64,000 bases of DNA from Maratus speciosus (lineage: Eukaryota > Arthropoda > Arachnida > Araneae > Salticidae), in NCBI GenBank assembly GCA_963932465.1, contig OZ010792.1:190367556-190431555 (forward strand). Direction: 5' to 3'. A model generated the notes under the pieces. The model saw nothing but the letters and a program-made list of their open reading frames with translations. It searched no databases and had not been told where the DNA came from. The position numbers and the translations under genes are program-made. Of the stretch, positions 11,302-22,362 are shown piece after piece (position 1 is the stretch's first letter; each line of letters starts with the position of its first letter).

Positions 11302-11459
11302 TACTACTCAAGGGATCCTGAGATTAATCGCGATTATGTAATGAATGTCCGTTATGAGTCATGTTCGATTTTAAACAACGGATGTCATGTCTGTTTAATT
11401 CTGATGTAAAAAAAGTGAATGTAGCGCTTCAAATACAACATCAAACAGGCAGTTAAAAA

Positions 11460-13590
11460 AATAATCGGTCAAGCGTAAGTATTACTCGCATACAGAGGGT
11501 TCCGTACAATAAAAATATTAATTAGTAACTATAATATTACAATCAAGTCGGACATTGTATGTCAAATGTGATAAATGAGGTGCGTACTCTAACTTGTTTT
11601 ATAAATGTTCAGATCTTGGTGCAATAGCTCTTGCACTCTTATGAAAAATGCATGAATAGAAATATTTATTACGAGTACATACTGTTAAATTTAGTGATAA
11701 GGAAATAATAGAATGCCATCTTAAATAGGAGGTTATCATCCTGGAAACCTAGAATCATTACCTATCATGGGATATCATTGAATTAATTACGTATGATAGG
11801 ATTTAATAGAATGAAGAAACTTTTATTAATATATTTTTAAGTTTTAATTCAAATTTCATAACATTTTAAATATTCGACAAAACATTGCAGCGATTATATA
11901 TATTAAATTTCAAACAATTCGGTTGGGTAGTTTTTGCGCTGTTATATGCGGACAGTCAGATAGGCGGGACTGACTAGACGATAATTACAGGTGCTACGTA
12001 TTTATATAATTGCGAACACACATAAAATCGTTACTAAAAGAGTAATAACTTGTTATCTAGGCTTTAAAAACCGACGGCGCATAAAGTACGCCGTACGTGT
12101 CTTTATGTATGACCAATCAGTTCGTGTCTTTAAAGGTTAATATCTCGGCTAATTACCGACAATGTTTTTTGCAAATCATTATCAACAATTATTTTACACT
12201 TTCGTGACGATAGGTACCTCGAGCGCTCCTCAACATTCTTGCTCAGCCATTTTTTCTTGCGTGCCGCAAATATAAGTTTCCGACTTTAGACGGGCCGCAA
12301 CACACTTATAAATGGGTTAAAAAAACAGTAATTCAAATAACATAAGTAGTATAACAATACAATATAGCAAAATTAGTATTATCACTAGGATTGAACATTT
12401 CTCGCGGAAGGAATACTACCCCCAAAAACGTAACACCTCTCTTTTCAAATAACATACTTCGTAGTACATTTCTATTGCAAATGCTGTAAAAATATGCTGC
12501 GAAGTTTGCTGGTTGACAATAGTACAGCGTCTAGAATACCTAGTGTGGAAATATGCAGTGCTAAATATGCATCCAAACAGTGCTAAAAATTTGTATCCCT
12601 TAAATGTGCAACGATACTGCTAAAATCCCAAGTGTCGACGCAGCGACATCTGCGAGATTTTCGTATTACTAGTATTATATTGTATAGAATAGCAATATCT
12701 TGCAGTTGTAGAAAATATCCTGCAGATGTCGCTGCGATCTTCATATTACTGCAGCATCGTTGCACATTTAAGGGATACAATATTTTAGCGCTGTTTTAAG
12801 TATTGCAGGGATAGCCGATTTCCACACTATATATTCTAGGTGCTATAACAAAAGTATTGTAAATGTTTTCGGTGCCAATATTTTCTACGACGAAAGTATT
12901 AGCTATATAATAAGTATGAAACGTAATATTATAACAATGTAGAATTTTCCAAGGAAATGTTCTTTATTAAAACCATCTTTTGTGCATTGAAAAAAAAATT
13001 GCATAAATATATAGTACAAACATAATTTAGTATGATGTTTGATTATTGTTAAAGATTAAGAAATGTTATACATCACTGTAGGACAAATAGGATTCCATGA
13101 AAAAGGAACTTTTGACTAAGGAAACGGCTTTTATGTGATGCGGAACTATGTGATCCTGGGCAATTGTCATATATATTTTTTAAGGTTTAAGTAAACTTCG
13201 ACGGGGGGGGGGCACATATTTTTTCGTTGCATTTTCGACGATATCCCTGAAAATATAATGCCCAAAATTCAAAGAAATATATTTGTGAGTTCGGCGTTAC
13301 GAGACGTTTCACACGATACTCAACATGATATTAAAAAATATATATATATTTTCAAGGAACTCAATTGGACCTTCTACATAATATACCTCCTACATAAATA
13401 TATTTGTGAATGGTTTATAATCTATAAATATGTGGGTCAATAGCGTTTATTACTTAAGCCAAATTTGAACTTTTCACGTTACACAGTTTACTAGAAAAAA
13501 GGCTATGACAGACGGACTGACAGACACACAAACACGAGTGATCTTATAATGGTTCTGTTTCTAGATTTTAAGTACGGAACCCTAAAAGTA
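11460..13590 (+). mobile_element. HINE-like element, family C, copy 1 (with nested foldback)
   Basis: AGGGTTCCGTAC at 11496-11507 and its exact complement GTACGGAACCCT at 13572-13583 form 12 bp subterminal inverted repeats. A microsatellite-like GACAGACGGACTGACAGACA lies before the 3' repeat. The upstream AATCGGTCAAGCG matches AAACGGTCAAGTG at the related copy near 33825. The body shares TTATCTAGGC, CTTTATGTATG, GACGATAGGTACC and GCGCTCCTCAAC with 33825-35130. Subterminal inverted repeats plus GACAGACGG runs fit Helentron-derived elements. No coding. Confidence 0.65.
12531..12839. mobile_element. Foldback MITE with CTAGAATA..GTGTGGAAAT arms
   Basis: CTAGAATACCTAGTGTGGAA at the left is matched in reverse by TTCCACACTATATATTCTAG at the right. 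Further in, GTATCCCTTAAATGTGCAAC pairs with GTTGCACATTTAAGGGATAC, and GCAGCGACATCTGC with GCAGATGTCGCTGC. The 309 bp fold has roughly 130 bp arms and interrupts the family C element. Internal CTAG/TA repetition leaves the exact boundary uncertain. Confidence 0.8.
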
Positions 13591-15278
13591 AGAACATGAT
13601 ACTATAAAGAGTGTCATAGCTCAAAACACGTTCTTTAATTTTCAATCTCATCAAATTTCTGATCTTGTTTTATTGAATTTCATTGCCAGTATTATATTAA
13701 GCCTTTATGAATTGGTAACTCATTTTAATTTTTTTACTATTTATTTAATATATCATTCACGTCTCTATTTTTATATAATTCTTCTTCTTATTTCCTTTAA
13801 ATTTACATTGAATGTAATGGCTACGTAAGAGAATTTTTATCTGTTGTATACAGTGTACGTTTAGTCTTTTGGATAAATCATATAAGGTTATTTCTTCGTT
13901 ATTATTTTCATTTCGTGCTTTAAAGATTTTTTTTTTATACAGAATAATCACAAGTTTCTAAACAGGCTGTATAGTGTTGAATAACTTTTTAAGTTAAAAT
14001 ATAACACCATCAACCTGAAATCATTTCCTTTGAATAAATGATCTAAAATGCTCTCATTTTTCTCCCAGTAAATTAAGTCAAATCTCAATTTTTTTATCGT
14101 TAATAGCATGCATTAAAATTATTTTAACGATTATTTTTTATAAAAAGGATTTTTTTAAAGAACAGATAATTGTGTCCGTAATAATATATTTTTTTAATTA
14201 ACGACTTTTTAAAAAATACACACAGACACATTGTGGGGGGTGGGGAGTTTATAGGTAGATGAATGTAAATTTTTAGGAATACGGAGCTGTAGACAGTAAG
14301 AAAAGAAAATCTCAGTGAGTAATCTATAAAACTTAAGTTTAAATCAATATTTCTATTTGTATTGTCAAATAACAACAATTCCAAACCTTAAAACATCATA
14401 ACCCTTTCAGTCCCGAAACTAAAATAGTGCTTCATTCATTGATTTTTTAGAAACAAAATGGAATCATACATGAGAGAAAAATTGATCCTTTATGTGACTA
14501 GTAATATAGGTTCACAAATATGGATCCAAAATTGCAAATCCCCTCAAAATATCAATTTAATTAATTTAATTATTTAATCTAAATTCACATAATCAGAAAT
14601 TTAAGGTCTTTAAACAAGTGAATGATATACAAATCCACAAAAATTTTTATTGTAAAGGATTTAAGTTAAATACTTATGAAAATTTCTCACTTTCTAAGTC
14701 TTGAAGGCATTTCGCAATCTCAGATGAAAATAACATCTATTTTATGATGAAATCAGCATAGATGTAGCCATTTATTGGTTTGCTTTTAAAACAAAACACA
14801 TTCAGCTATATATATATATATATATATAATAACAATTTTTGTAGCGTTACGAGAAAGATTTTCATAAAAGATTCATAGTCATAAGAATACTCTTTAAAAT
14901 GTCCTAAAAATGACAAGGTATCAGACATTTATTTAAAGCTGTTATTTTTTCATTAAAATTAAGGATTTTAGAGATTCAGTTTGCTGTAATAATAATTAAA
15001 ATGTCTTTTTGATTTGTATAATTTAAAGTACAAGTTTATAAGTCTTGCTTCAAATTGCTTTTGTTTAAAAGAAATTGAAAAATTATAAGATAAAAAGAAC
15101 TTCTTAAAAACATCATAAATCTTTTTTAAATGCCTTTCGAAAGACCTATTCTTTATTCACCAGGCGCAAAGAACACGCCCTACTACTTTGAAAGCAGCAG
15201 CATTGCGCATTTATTAAAAATTTTATAATTTTTTTAAGAAGTTGTTCTTATATTATCATTTCACACCAGCTTATTTAA
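13591..15278. other. AT-rich stretch, no gene seen
   Basis: Low-complexity AT-rich sequence with short TA runs (14806-14828). Reading frames present are short, without recognisable domains. Confidence 0.55.
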
Positions 15279-15282
15279 TTAA

Positions 15283-15585
15283 CCCTTTGCACTCGACGGC
15301 TCCGGAGCGGAGCCATTTAAAATTTGTCTTCAAACTCGAGGGCTCCGCTACGGAGACAATGCAAATAATTTTGTGATACCTGTCTAGAAAAGCCAAGATT
15401 ACATATTGGTAATTGCTTCGAGAGGTATCACACTTTGGACGATTACAAAATGTAATCACTTTATAATATATATATATATCATAACATTTGTATTCGTAAA
15501 GAATTAAAAAAATAAGAAGATATAACTAAAATCGCTTCGAGTTGCTGGTAATACGAATGAAAAAAAAAACTTCGAGTGCAAAGGG
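15283..15585. mobile_element. piggyBac-like MITE
   Basis: TTAA at 15279-15282 is followed by CCCTTTGCACTCGA; the right end reads TTCGAGTGCAAAGGG followed by CTAA, one base from the expected TTAA. CCCTTTGCACTCG termini with TTAA targets are typical of piggyBac MITEs. The 303 bp body is non-coding, with a GGCTCCGGAGCGGAGCC palindrome near the left end. It lies exactly at the edge of the next repeat (15588). Confidence 0.85.
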
Positions 15586-15587
15586 CT

Positions 15588-15730
15588 AACTAGCTGCCTC
15601 TGGTGACCAGTTTGGTCTTCCTTAAATGTATGCTAAGCATTGCATCATGTTACTTTCATTCTTAAACTAATTTACTTGCTCAATCCTTCCCAAATCCAGA
15701 GATTCTGATAGAGAAATCAAAGATTCTTTG
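15588..15730 (+). repeat. Dispersed repeat, copy 1
   Basis: Starts CTAGCTGCCTCTGGTGACC and matches 54667-54810 over at least 140 bp (CAGTTTGGTC, ATGCTAAGCATTG, GATTCTGATA landmarks), same orientation. Class unknown. Confidence 0.8.
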
Positions 15731-15779
15731 CGATGTTGATAGTATTTCATACATTTTTTGTTGTTATGCATATTTCGTC

Positions 15780-16156
15780 TTTTTTGACAAATACCACTTA
15801 AATTCCGTAGCTGTAAAAATGAGTGAAATTTCAAGTGTTAAAGCTTAGATTTGTTCATTATTTATCTAAATTAAACTTAATTTACTTAAACATGCTGTTA
15901 CTTCTATGTTATTGTTTAGTATTAACAAATTTGTTTAAATTTTGCAAATCATGCATTCTTAAAAATTTTCTCACTACTTTATAATTAAAAAATGAATATT
16001 TAATTACAAATTTGTTTTTATAAATTTGATTTCTGAGTTCATAAATATAACAATAAAATAACGTAATTAAAAGAAATAGCAAAATAAATCCATCGTAAAT
16101 GCAAAACGTAATTGCCGCCAATTTACCTACTACGAAGTCATAAGAATATTCTCCAT
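15780..16156. other. AT-rich stretch, no gene seen
   Basis: No supported feature up to the start of the 640 bp direct repeat. Confidence 0.5.
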
Positions 16157-16797
16157 TCTCTTAGTGGGCGTGAGTTCTTCATAAAGGGCTATCATATAAT
16201 TGTTCTTTAAAATTAATTTTAATTCAGTATATATATGTAAGAGAATAAAATTATTCTTACCTGTATGGGCGTAAATGCTGGAGCGTCGGAGACACGGAGG
16301 TTTCGCTATATGTGAAAGCTGGAAATCATAAATTTTATTAAAAGAGTATAGTGATTGGTGAATGGCTTGTAATGACGGAGACTTACACTGTTGAAAAAGC
16401 TATCGAAATTTTTTATACAAATACAAATGATTAATAGATGATACACACTCCTGATTATTTAATATAATATACTATTTAAGGTATTCTAGGTTATTAATTA
16501 ACTGTATTTTTTAGGAACTAAACATTGCTTCCTATAAAATGAATACAAAAGGAGGACAAAAATTGATGCATCCTCATCGCGCACAGGCAACACCCAGATC
16601 TGAGAGAAAAGAGCTTCAAAAGTATGAACACGGCGTCTTAGTTCAACAGTTTTAATTTTACAAAGAAATATTGCTGATCTTGCTAAAAAAGTCATTGTTT
16701 GTGATCAGTTCAAATTAAGTTATCCAGTTCTTAGTGTCCTTGAAAGTCTTGTAGTGCTGCCATCTATCCGAAAGAAAACGAAGTTCTGATTATTAAG
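16157..16797 (-). repeat. 3' LTR candidate (left ~640 bp direct repeat)
   Basis: It aligns almost base for base with 20162-20580 plus 21988-22191, from TCTCTTAGTGGGC to CTGATTATTAAG. Site GGCAACAC at 16586-16593 is the uninterrupted version of the hAT-like insertion target. In element orientation the ends are CTTAATAATC...CTAAGAGA, not the canonical TG..CA. The terminal CTGATTATTA (16786-16795) recurs at 16806-16815, marking the junction with truncated RT. A minus-strand open frame in this repeat has counterparts in both copies but no recognisable domain. Confidence 0.7.
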
Positions 16798-16812
16798 CCA
16801 TGAAGCTGATTA

Positions 16813-17345
16813 TTACCAAGCCCTCGCGGCTTGTTTGGGGCCATATATTGCTTTTCTTAGTTTGCATACCTTTTCTTCCTCACCCTCTACTCTATATTCT
16901 TCGGGTTGAGTCATTAAGACTTCCTCGTCTAAATCTCCATATAGGAATGCTGTCTTTACGTCGAGGTGAGTAATTTTAAAATTTTTATACACGGCGGCAT
17001 TTAGGAAGCTTCTGATTATGGTGTGCGCTACCACTGGTGCATATGTTTCATCATAGTCGCTCCCGTATTTTTGAGAATATCCCTTCGCGACGAGTCGCGC
17101 CTTGTACCTTTCTACCTCTCCGCGGGCATTATATTTTGTTTTAAATGTCCATTTGCAGCCAATGGTACGTTTTCCTGGTGTCGGGTTCACCAGTTCCCAA
17201 GTATTGTTTTTCTTTAGCGATCTAATTTTCCTCATTCGTGGCCTCAATCCATTTATTTTTAATTTTAGCGTCTCTGATGTTGTTTACGTCTTCCCAGTTT
17301 TTCGGATCTTGTACTTTACAGATATTCGCGCTTATCCCGAAGCGG
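16813..17345 (-). pseudogene. Ty1/copia reverse transcriptase, N-terminal fragment
   Basis: The minus-strand frame from 17247 encodes the start of a copia-type RT (RVT_2 family), which in an intact element copies genomic RNA to cDNA in virus-like particles. Visible motifs are NNTWELV, GCKWTFKTKYN, ERYKARLVAKGYSQ, YDETYAPV, THLDVKTAFLYGDL and IYGPKQAARAW. The aspartate of LDVKTAFL is one of the catalytic acids. The frame ends at 16813, just after the QAARAW block, so the YVDD catalytic motif and RNase H are absent. The upstream linker (about 17250-17345) is in another frame, including a DPKNWEDVNN-like stretch, so at least two frameshifts are present. Dead by truncation. Confidence 0.93.
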
Positions 17346-17620
17346 TCAGGGGTACACCTCTGTTGTTTCTTAATGATCTCCGCGGTTCAGCGGCGTTTTG
17401 CTGCGGAATATTGTTTTGATTTTGCTCGTCATTATTTAGCTCAATCTCTACGGTTTCAGTAGGTGTCTTGGCGTCATGTTTGCTTTCGTCAATTTCGTTT
17501 ACTACGTTCTCAAAGAATTTTACAGTTCGCGATATTATTACGTTGTTTCCCCCTGTGTGTACTCTGTACCATTTGCTTCGGTTATCATACCCCAATAGAA
17601 TACCTTCAACGGCCTTTTTG
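17346..17620 (-). pseudogene. Ty1/copia integrase-RT linker
   Basis: A frame from 17595 covers the region between the integrase core and RT. It has a YDNRSKWYRV segment typical of the copia integrase C-terminal domain, then a charged, asparagine- and glutamine-rich linker and RRSLRNNRGVP, a basic block often found just before copia RT. It is out of frame with the integrase segment that ends at 17621. Confidence 0.75.
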
Positions 17621-18569
17621 TCAAATTTGGATCTCTTCGATTCTTCGATATAGGGCCTTACATCCGAAGGTCCGTATGTTAGATAAATTAGGTTTCCTGT
17701 TATTCCACAGCTCGTAAGGCGTTCTATTGTTTTCGTTTGCCTTGGTGGGCAACCGATTTATCAGATATGTCGCTGTAAGTACGACCTCGCCCCAAAAGTG
17801 GTTTGGTAAATTCGCGTCAGATAACATGGTGTGCGCCATCTCGACTATGGTTCTATTTTACATTCCGCGACGCCGTTCTGATGGCTACAATATGGGACGC
17901 TTAATTGATGTTCTATGCCGTTTTCTGCCAGGTAATTCTCAAATCTATCTCCTAGATATTCCTTTGCATTATCGGATCTGACCGCTTTTATAATTTTTCC
18001 GAATTTGTTCTTCGTTAGGGCTACGAATTCTTTAAGTTTTGTTATTGCCTCTGACTTATGCGAAATCAAATATATCATAGAAAATCGGCTATAGTCATCG
18101 GTAAAGGTTATAAAATATTTTTCCCAGTGAATATTTTCGTTAGCATCGGGCCGCACAAATCTGAATGAATCAAATTTAATGTTTCCTTTGATCTGTTAGT
18201 GGCGGATTTGGGGTAGAGTGCGATTGATAGTTTGCCCTCAATACATTCTTTACAAACAGTTTCATATTTACAATTGTGTATTTCTATGCCCTCAGCTAGT
18301 TTATGTTTTGTGAGATATTTTATTGCTTCGAAAATTTTATGTCCCAGTCTCTTGTGCCAAATATATATGCATTTTTTATTGTCACAAGATGTTTGTGTTT
18401 GCGCGTTATATCCGTAGTCATTTTTGGGTTCTAACTCATATAAATTATCATTTAATTTTGCCGTTAAATTTCTTTGGTTATCTTTCACGAACGAGCATTT
18501 CTGTTTTTCAAATATCACTTTAATATCATTCTCTGTGACTCTTTTGACAGATAAAAGATTGCTCTGCAA
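17621..18569 (-). pseudogene. Ty1/copia integrase (GAG-pre-integrase plus catalytic core)
   Basis: Integrase inserts retrotransposon cDNA into the genome. The zinc-binding domain shows WHKRLGH followed by a CKECIEGK pair (H-H-C-C pattern). The core supplies HSDLCGP (first Asp), RSDNAKEY (second Asp) and QNGVAE (catalytic Glu), the D,D35E triad, then NHFWGE, NRLPTK and FGCKA, standard copia blocks. Coding is split over three frames: a shift near 18130-18156 after LCGP and another near 17845 after the catalytic Glu, where an A appears lost from a short A run. Inactive. Confidence 0.93.
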
Positions 18570-18863
18570 TTAGGGACAGTATAATATGTATTTGAGAGTT
18601 ATGGAATTTTGTGAATCTATATTTATATTTACGTCTCCCAGACCTTGTGAACATAGCCGCTTTCCGTTCGCTATGATTATTTCGCCAAAGTTTCCTGGCA
18701 TAAAGTTGTGTAGATTTTGTTTTGTGGCTACGATATGACTTGTACACCCGGAGTCTATAATGTATGTATCTGCTGTCGATGTTTGTGCTCTGTTCGCAGT
18801 GACAGGTTCGTTTTCGAGAACTTTTTCTTCTGGTGATTTATTATCGCTGGGGGGAATCAAGTT
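18570..18863 (-). pseudogene. Ty1/copia aspartic protease region
   Basis: The frame from about 18860 contains YIIDSGCTSHI, whose DSG triad is the aspartic protease active site that cleaves Gag-Pol in copia elements; NFGEIIIANG downstream is the usual second block. It ends at an in-frame TAA (18570-18572), directly followed in the same frame by LQSNLLSV, the typical start of the pre-integrase region. One nonsense change therefore separates protease from integrase. Confidence 0.92.
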
Positions 18864-18869
18864 TTTTCA

Positions 18870-19723
18870 TCTTTATTAGTTTCAGCTTTGCTTCCAAAGC
18901 AAAAATTTGAAGTTTCCTTGGGGTTGTTTTGGGCATGTTTATGACTATTTGCGTTATTCCTATAGTTATTCGAATTGTTGAGTGCTTTGTTTCTGTTTCA
19001 GTCATTTCTTGTGTAATTGTTATGCTGTTTTTTTTTTTTTAGGTGGTAACACTCGTTTGTTGTGTGCCCTGTCTTTTACAGTATCCACAGTATTTTTTTA
19101 CTTTTATGCGCCTCATTTGTTATTTTGTAAGCGGTTTCACGCGTGTGTGGATTTGTTCCTTGGTTTTCACTCCTATGTCTGTATTCATCAGACAGTTTTG
19201 TCTTCACGAATTCAAGTGTTAAGTCGCTCTCATTTCGGGCTTCAAGACCTATAATTAACGGGTCGAACGACTTGGGTAAGCTGCACAATAAAAGTGCGAC
19301 GATGTGAGTCTCGGGGGTTTCCTCCCCAATGGCGTATAATTTATCTCGCAATGTTAATATACTATTAATATGCCTGTTCATATCACCACCGTCGCATAGT
19401 TTCTGCTAGTAGAGTCTTCTCAATAAAAATAACTTAGAAGATAAGGTCGATCTTTGATGCACTGTCTTGAGGGTGTCCCAGATTTCCTTAGCAGTTTTTA
19501 AATGCTTGATATGGACAATCTGAGAATCATCTATAAACAGATTTATCGTGGCACGAGTTTTGGGATCTTTTCTACGCCAATTATCACCTGAAGTCAGCGG
19601 TGGGGTCTCGACGACATGACTGAACAAGTCGTCCCAGCATTTCTACGCGAAAGTCCATAAATCGTAATTATTATTGCTAAACTTTTCTACTAAAGGTATT
19701 TCTTTTGCGGAAGAGATCGCCAT
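18870..19723 (-). pseudogene. Ty1/copia gag
   Basis: An ATG at 19723-19721 opens a frame starting MAISSAKEIPLVEKFSNNNY, matching the first helix of the copia capsid family (UBN2/retrotran_gag type). Same-frame segments include NWRRKDPKTRATINL, HIKHLKTAKEIWDTL and DMNRHINSILTLRDKL. In-frame TAG stops occur near 19639 and 19403. The zinc knuckle at about 19040-19085 is recognisable as Cys-X2-Cys-X4-His-X4-Cys but spread over two shifted frames. An Asn-rich tail follows to about 18870. Gag forms the particle that packages RNA; this copy cannot. Confidence 0.9.
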
Positions 19724-20161
19724 AGCTAAACGTTAAATGCTACCTTTTTTCTTTTCAATTATTTATTTTTATATGTGCATTATATATATGTATTTATTTA
19801 TTTATCACACTATGACACACAATATAATATTTGTGTAATATTTCTTTATATTCTTAAAGTATTTCTTATATCAACAGTCAGTGATTACTTTATATATAAT
19901 ATATTCAATTTTTTTTCGTATATATATTTCAGCACTATATTACTTTATTCCAGCAATATTTTATTCATTCTTAATCAATATTATTCAATTTATCATGTTC
20001 AATATTATATTCATTCTTAATCAATATTATTCAATTTATCATGTTCAATATTTATTATCATTTCAATAATACTATGTTCAATATTAATCAATATTATTCA
20101 GTATATTATATTTAATATTTATTTTTATGGCCTTTTTTCTCACATTATCAGTCGTTCGTAA
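19724..20161 (-). other. Leader between 5' LTR candidate and gag
   Basis: The 438 bp are extremely AT-rich, with reiterated ATTCAATTTATCATGTTCAA segments around 19980-20050. No primer-binding site complementary to a tRNA 3' end is recognisable next to the repeat boundary. Confidence 0.5.
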
Positions 20162-22191
20162 TCTCTTAGTGGGCCTTTTATATAATTGTTCTTTAAAATT
20201 AATTTTAATTCAATATATATATGTAAGAGAATAAAATCCTTCTTACCTGTATGGGCGTAAACGCTGGAGCGTCGGAGACACAGCGGTTTCGCTATATTCA
20301 GTGAAAGCTGGAAATCATAAATTTTATTAAAAGAGTGTAGTGATTGGTGAATGGCTTGTAATGACGGAGACTTGCACTGTTGAAAAGCTATCTAAAATTT
20401 AATACAAATACAAATGATTAATAGATGATACACACTCCTGATTATTTAATATAATATACTATTTAAGGTATTCTGGGTTATTAATTAACTGTATTCTTTA
20501 GGAGTTAAACATTGCTTCCTATAAAATGAATGCAAAAGGAGGACAAAAATTGATGCATCCTCATCGCGCACAGGCAACACTAGAGGTCTGCACGGGCCGG
20601 AATTTCCAGGCCCGGGCCCGGCCCGGTGTAAAAATTGAAAGTTCGGCCCGAGCCCGGACCGGCCCGTTTACATTTTTACCGTTCTCGGCCCGGCCCGGCC
20701 CGTACAAAAATCAGTGAAAACAGACCCGGCCCGGCCCGACTAAATGTCTACAAAAAATTCCGTTTTTCTCGACATACAATTAAGATTCTTTTAATGAATA
20801 CTACATGCATATTTATGGGCACATTTTACAGTATATTTTAAATTACTATGTGTTCGCAAAATAGAAAACACACAATAGTAAACGTTAACGATTACTTACA
20901 GTGTTTTAGTCAACGTCTCTACAGACGTTTCAAAATTTAAATAAGGGTTCATTAAAAGATTATTGTAGTTTAGAATAAAGGGTTAAAAAACATGATAACT
21001 TTTGAAGCTTATAATAAAAGGTATATTTGTGAAAATATTTCTGTCATTTTTAAGGCTTTTCTCAAATCCAAAGGAGCTACATTTTGATACATTTGTGAAT
21101 TCATTTCTTTTCGGAAACGCATGAGATTGGCAGGTATTCCTATTCAGAAACCATGTAAATGCCGTTTTTTTTTTTTTTTTTTAGATAAAAGTACTATATC
21201 TTTCAGAAAATACTGCCAAAGTTAGCGTTTTGAATCGAATTTCCGGAAGCGATAGCACAGGAAAGGAGAAAACGTACAGTCACGTGACAAGAGTCTCTGT
21301 TATCTCTGTACGTAATTTATGAAAAATGGAAACGCTATTTGATCCCAATTGCCTTCAATACTGAGCCTGTCAGTTTTATGCCTTTATAGTTAAAAATGAG
21401 TCAGAAAATGTGTCTGAGAGTTTCGCATTGTTGAGCAGTAAATATGAGAACCACCTTAAGGTACATTTCCAAAGATACTGTTAACAGAAGTTCATTATCG
21501 CTATTAATACTTTTACAAAACATAATGCCTGCCCTACACATCCTGAGAACGATTAAGACCAGTTCCGTACCGGCACAAGTCTGCCGAAAAAAATTAAACC
21601 CGCGATCAGGCATCATGTAACTGTACGATGCCGATCTCTACGATGGACATGTTACATTTCTGTATTGATGTTGTTAAACTCGCATCGGCTCGTAACGCAC
21701 ATTTATACTTCTCGAAAAAGTCATATTCATTGGAAATGACCTCGTATTTTATCTGCTCCTCTCAAATTCTTATATAGGGCCGATAGGCCCGATTAATTTT
21801 TTTTATCGGCCGGGCCCAGCCCTTCAGGCCCGTTCAATTTTTTTGCCGGCCCGGCCCGTTTATTTTGTCTGTCGGCCCGGCCCGTTTGAAAATTCTCCTC
21901 CATTCCGCCGGCCCGGCCCGGCCCGCGGGCCGGGCCGGGTACGGGCCTCGGGCCAAGCCCGGGCCCGTGCAGACCTCTAGGCAACACCCAGATCTGAGAG
22001 AGAAGGGCTTCAAAAGTATGAACACGGCGTCTTAGTTCAACAGTTTTAATTTTACAAAGAAATGTTGCTGATCTTGCTAAAAAAGTCATTGTTTGTGATC
22101 AGTTCAAATTAAGATATCCAGTTCTTAGTGTCTTTGAAAGTCTTGTGATGCTGCCATCTATCCGAAAGAAAAGGAAGATCTGATTATTAAG
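20162..22191 (-). repeat. 5' LTR candidate (right direct repeat), split by hAT-like element
   Basis: 20162-20580 and 21988-22191 together match 16157-16797 with scattered substitutions and small indels. The interruption is exactly the hAT-like element plus an 8 bp target duplication. Divergence of a few percent between the two repeats implies an old copia insertion. Confidence 0.72.
20581..21979. mobile_element. hAT-like non-autonomous transposon
   Basis: The 18 bp perfect terminal inverted repeats read TAGAGGTCTGCACGGGCC. The insertion is flanked by an 8 bp target duplication, GGCAACAC, at 20573-20580 and 21980-21987; the empty site survives in the sister repeat at 16586-16593. 8 bp duplications and TAGAGG/CAGAGG ends are characteristic of hAT elements. 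Subterminal zones (20590-20740 and 21780-21960) consist of repeated GGCCCGGCCC modules, very GC-rich against an AT-rich background; these probably bind transposase. The 1.4 kb interior shows no BED finger or hATC dimerisation domain. Confidence 0.93.
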
Positions 22192-22362
22192 GAAATGTTT
22201 CAGTCTTTTAGAATAGTTTGAAAACACTGCTGGATAGTGGCGACACCTGTTGCATATTTCACAAACCACGAAGACGAAAACACATTTCTTATTATTTCCA
22301 ACACATTGATTGTTGGAGAACCTGCTTTGCGAATGATTATCTTCATGGTTTAATATTTTCTA

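Larger units (their letters stand above)
16157..22191 (-). mobile_element. Decayed Ty1/copia retrotransposon with flanking direct repeats
   Basis: On the minus strand, a copia-order polyprotein (gag, protease, integrase, reverse transcriptase) runs from 19723 to 16813. It is bracketed by direct repeats of about 640 bp (16157-16797 and 20162-22191, the latter split by a hAT-like insertion). Integrase before RT is diagnostic of Ty1/copia rather than gypsy. The coding part has several stops and frameshifts, and everything after the RT fingers (catalytic palm, RNase H) is missing. The repeats are best read as LTRs, but their shared ends are not TG..CA and I see no primer-binding site, so that is not proven. 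Confidence 0.8.

Noticed and set aside
16498..16695. Minus-strand open frame of 65 codons in the left LTR candidate, with a counterpart at 21793-22089
   Set aside because: It is shared only because the DNA is a duplicated repeat; no family signature, and the right copy runs into the hAT-like element's GC-rich end.
17023..19254. Several plus-strand open frames opposite the copia genes
   Set aside because: Antisense shadows of the better-supported minus-strand gag-pol.
20526..20841. Arg/Pro/Gly-rich plus-strand frames
   Set aside because: They come from the GGCCCGGCCC subterminal array of the hAT-like element.
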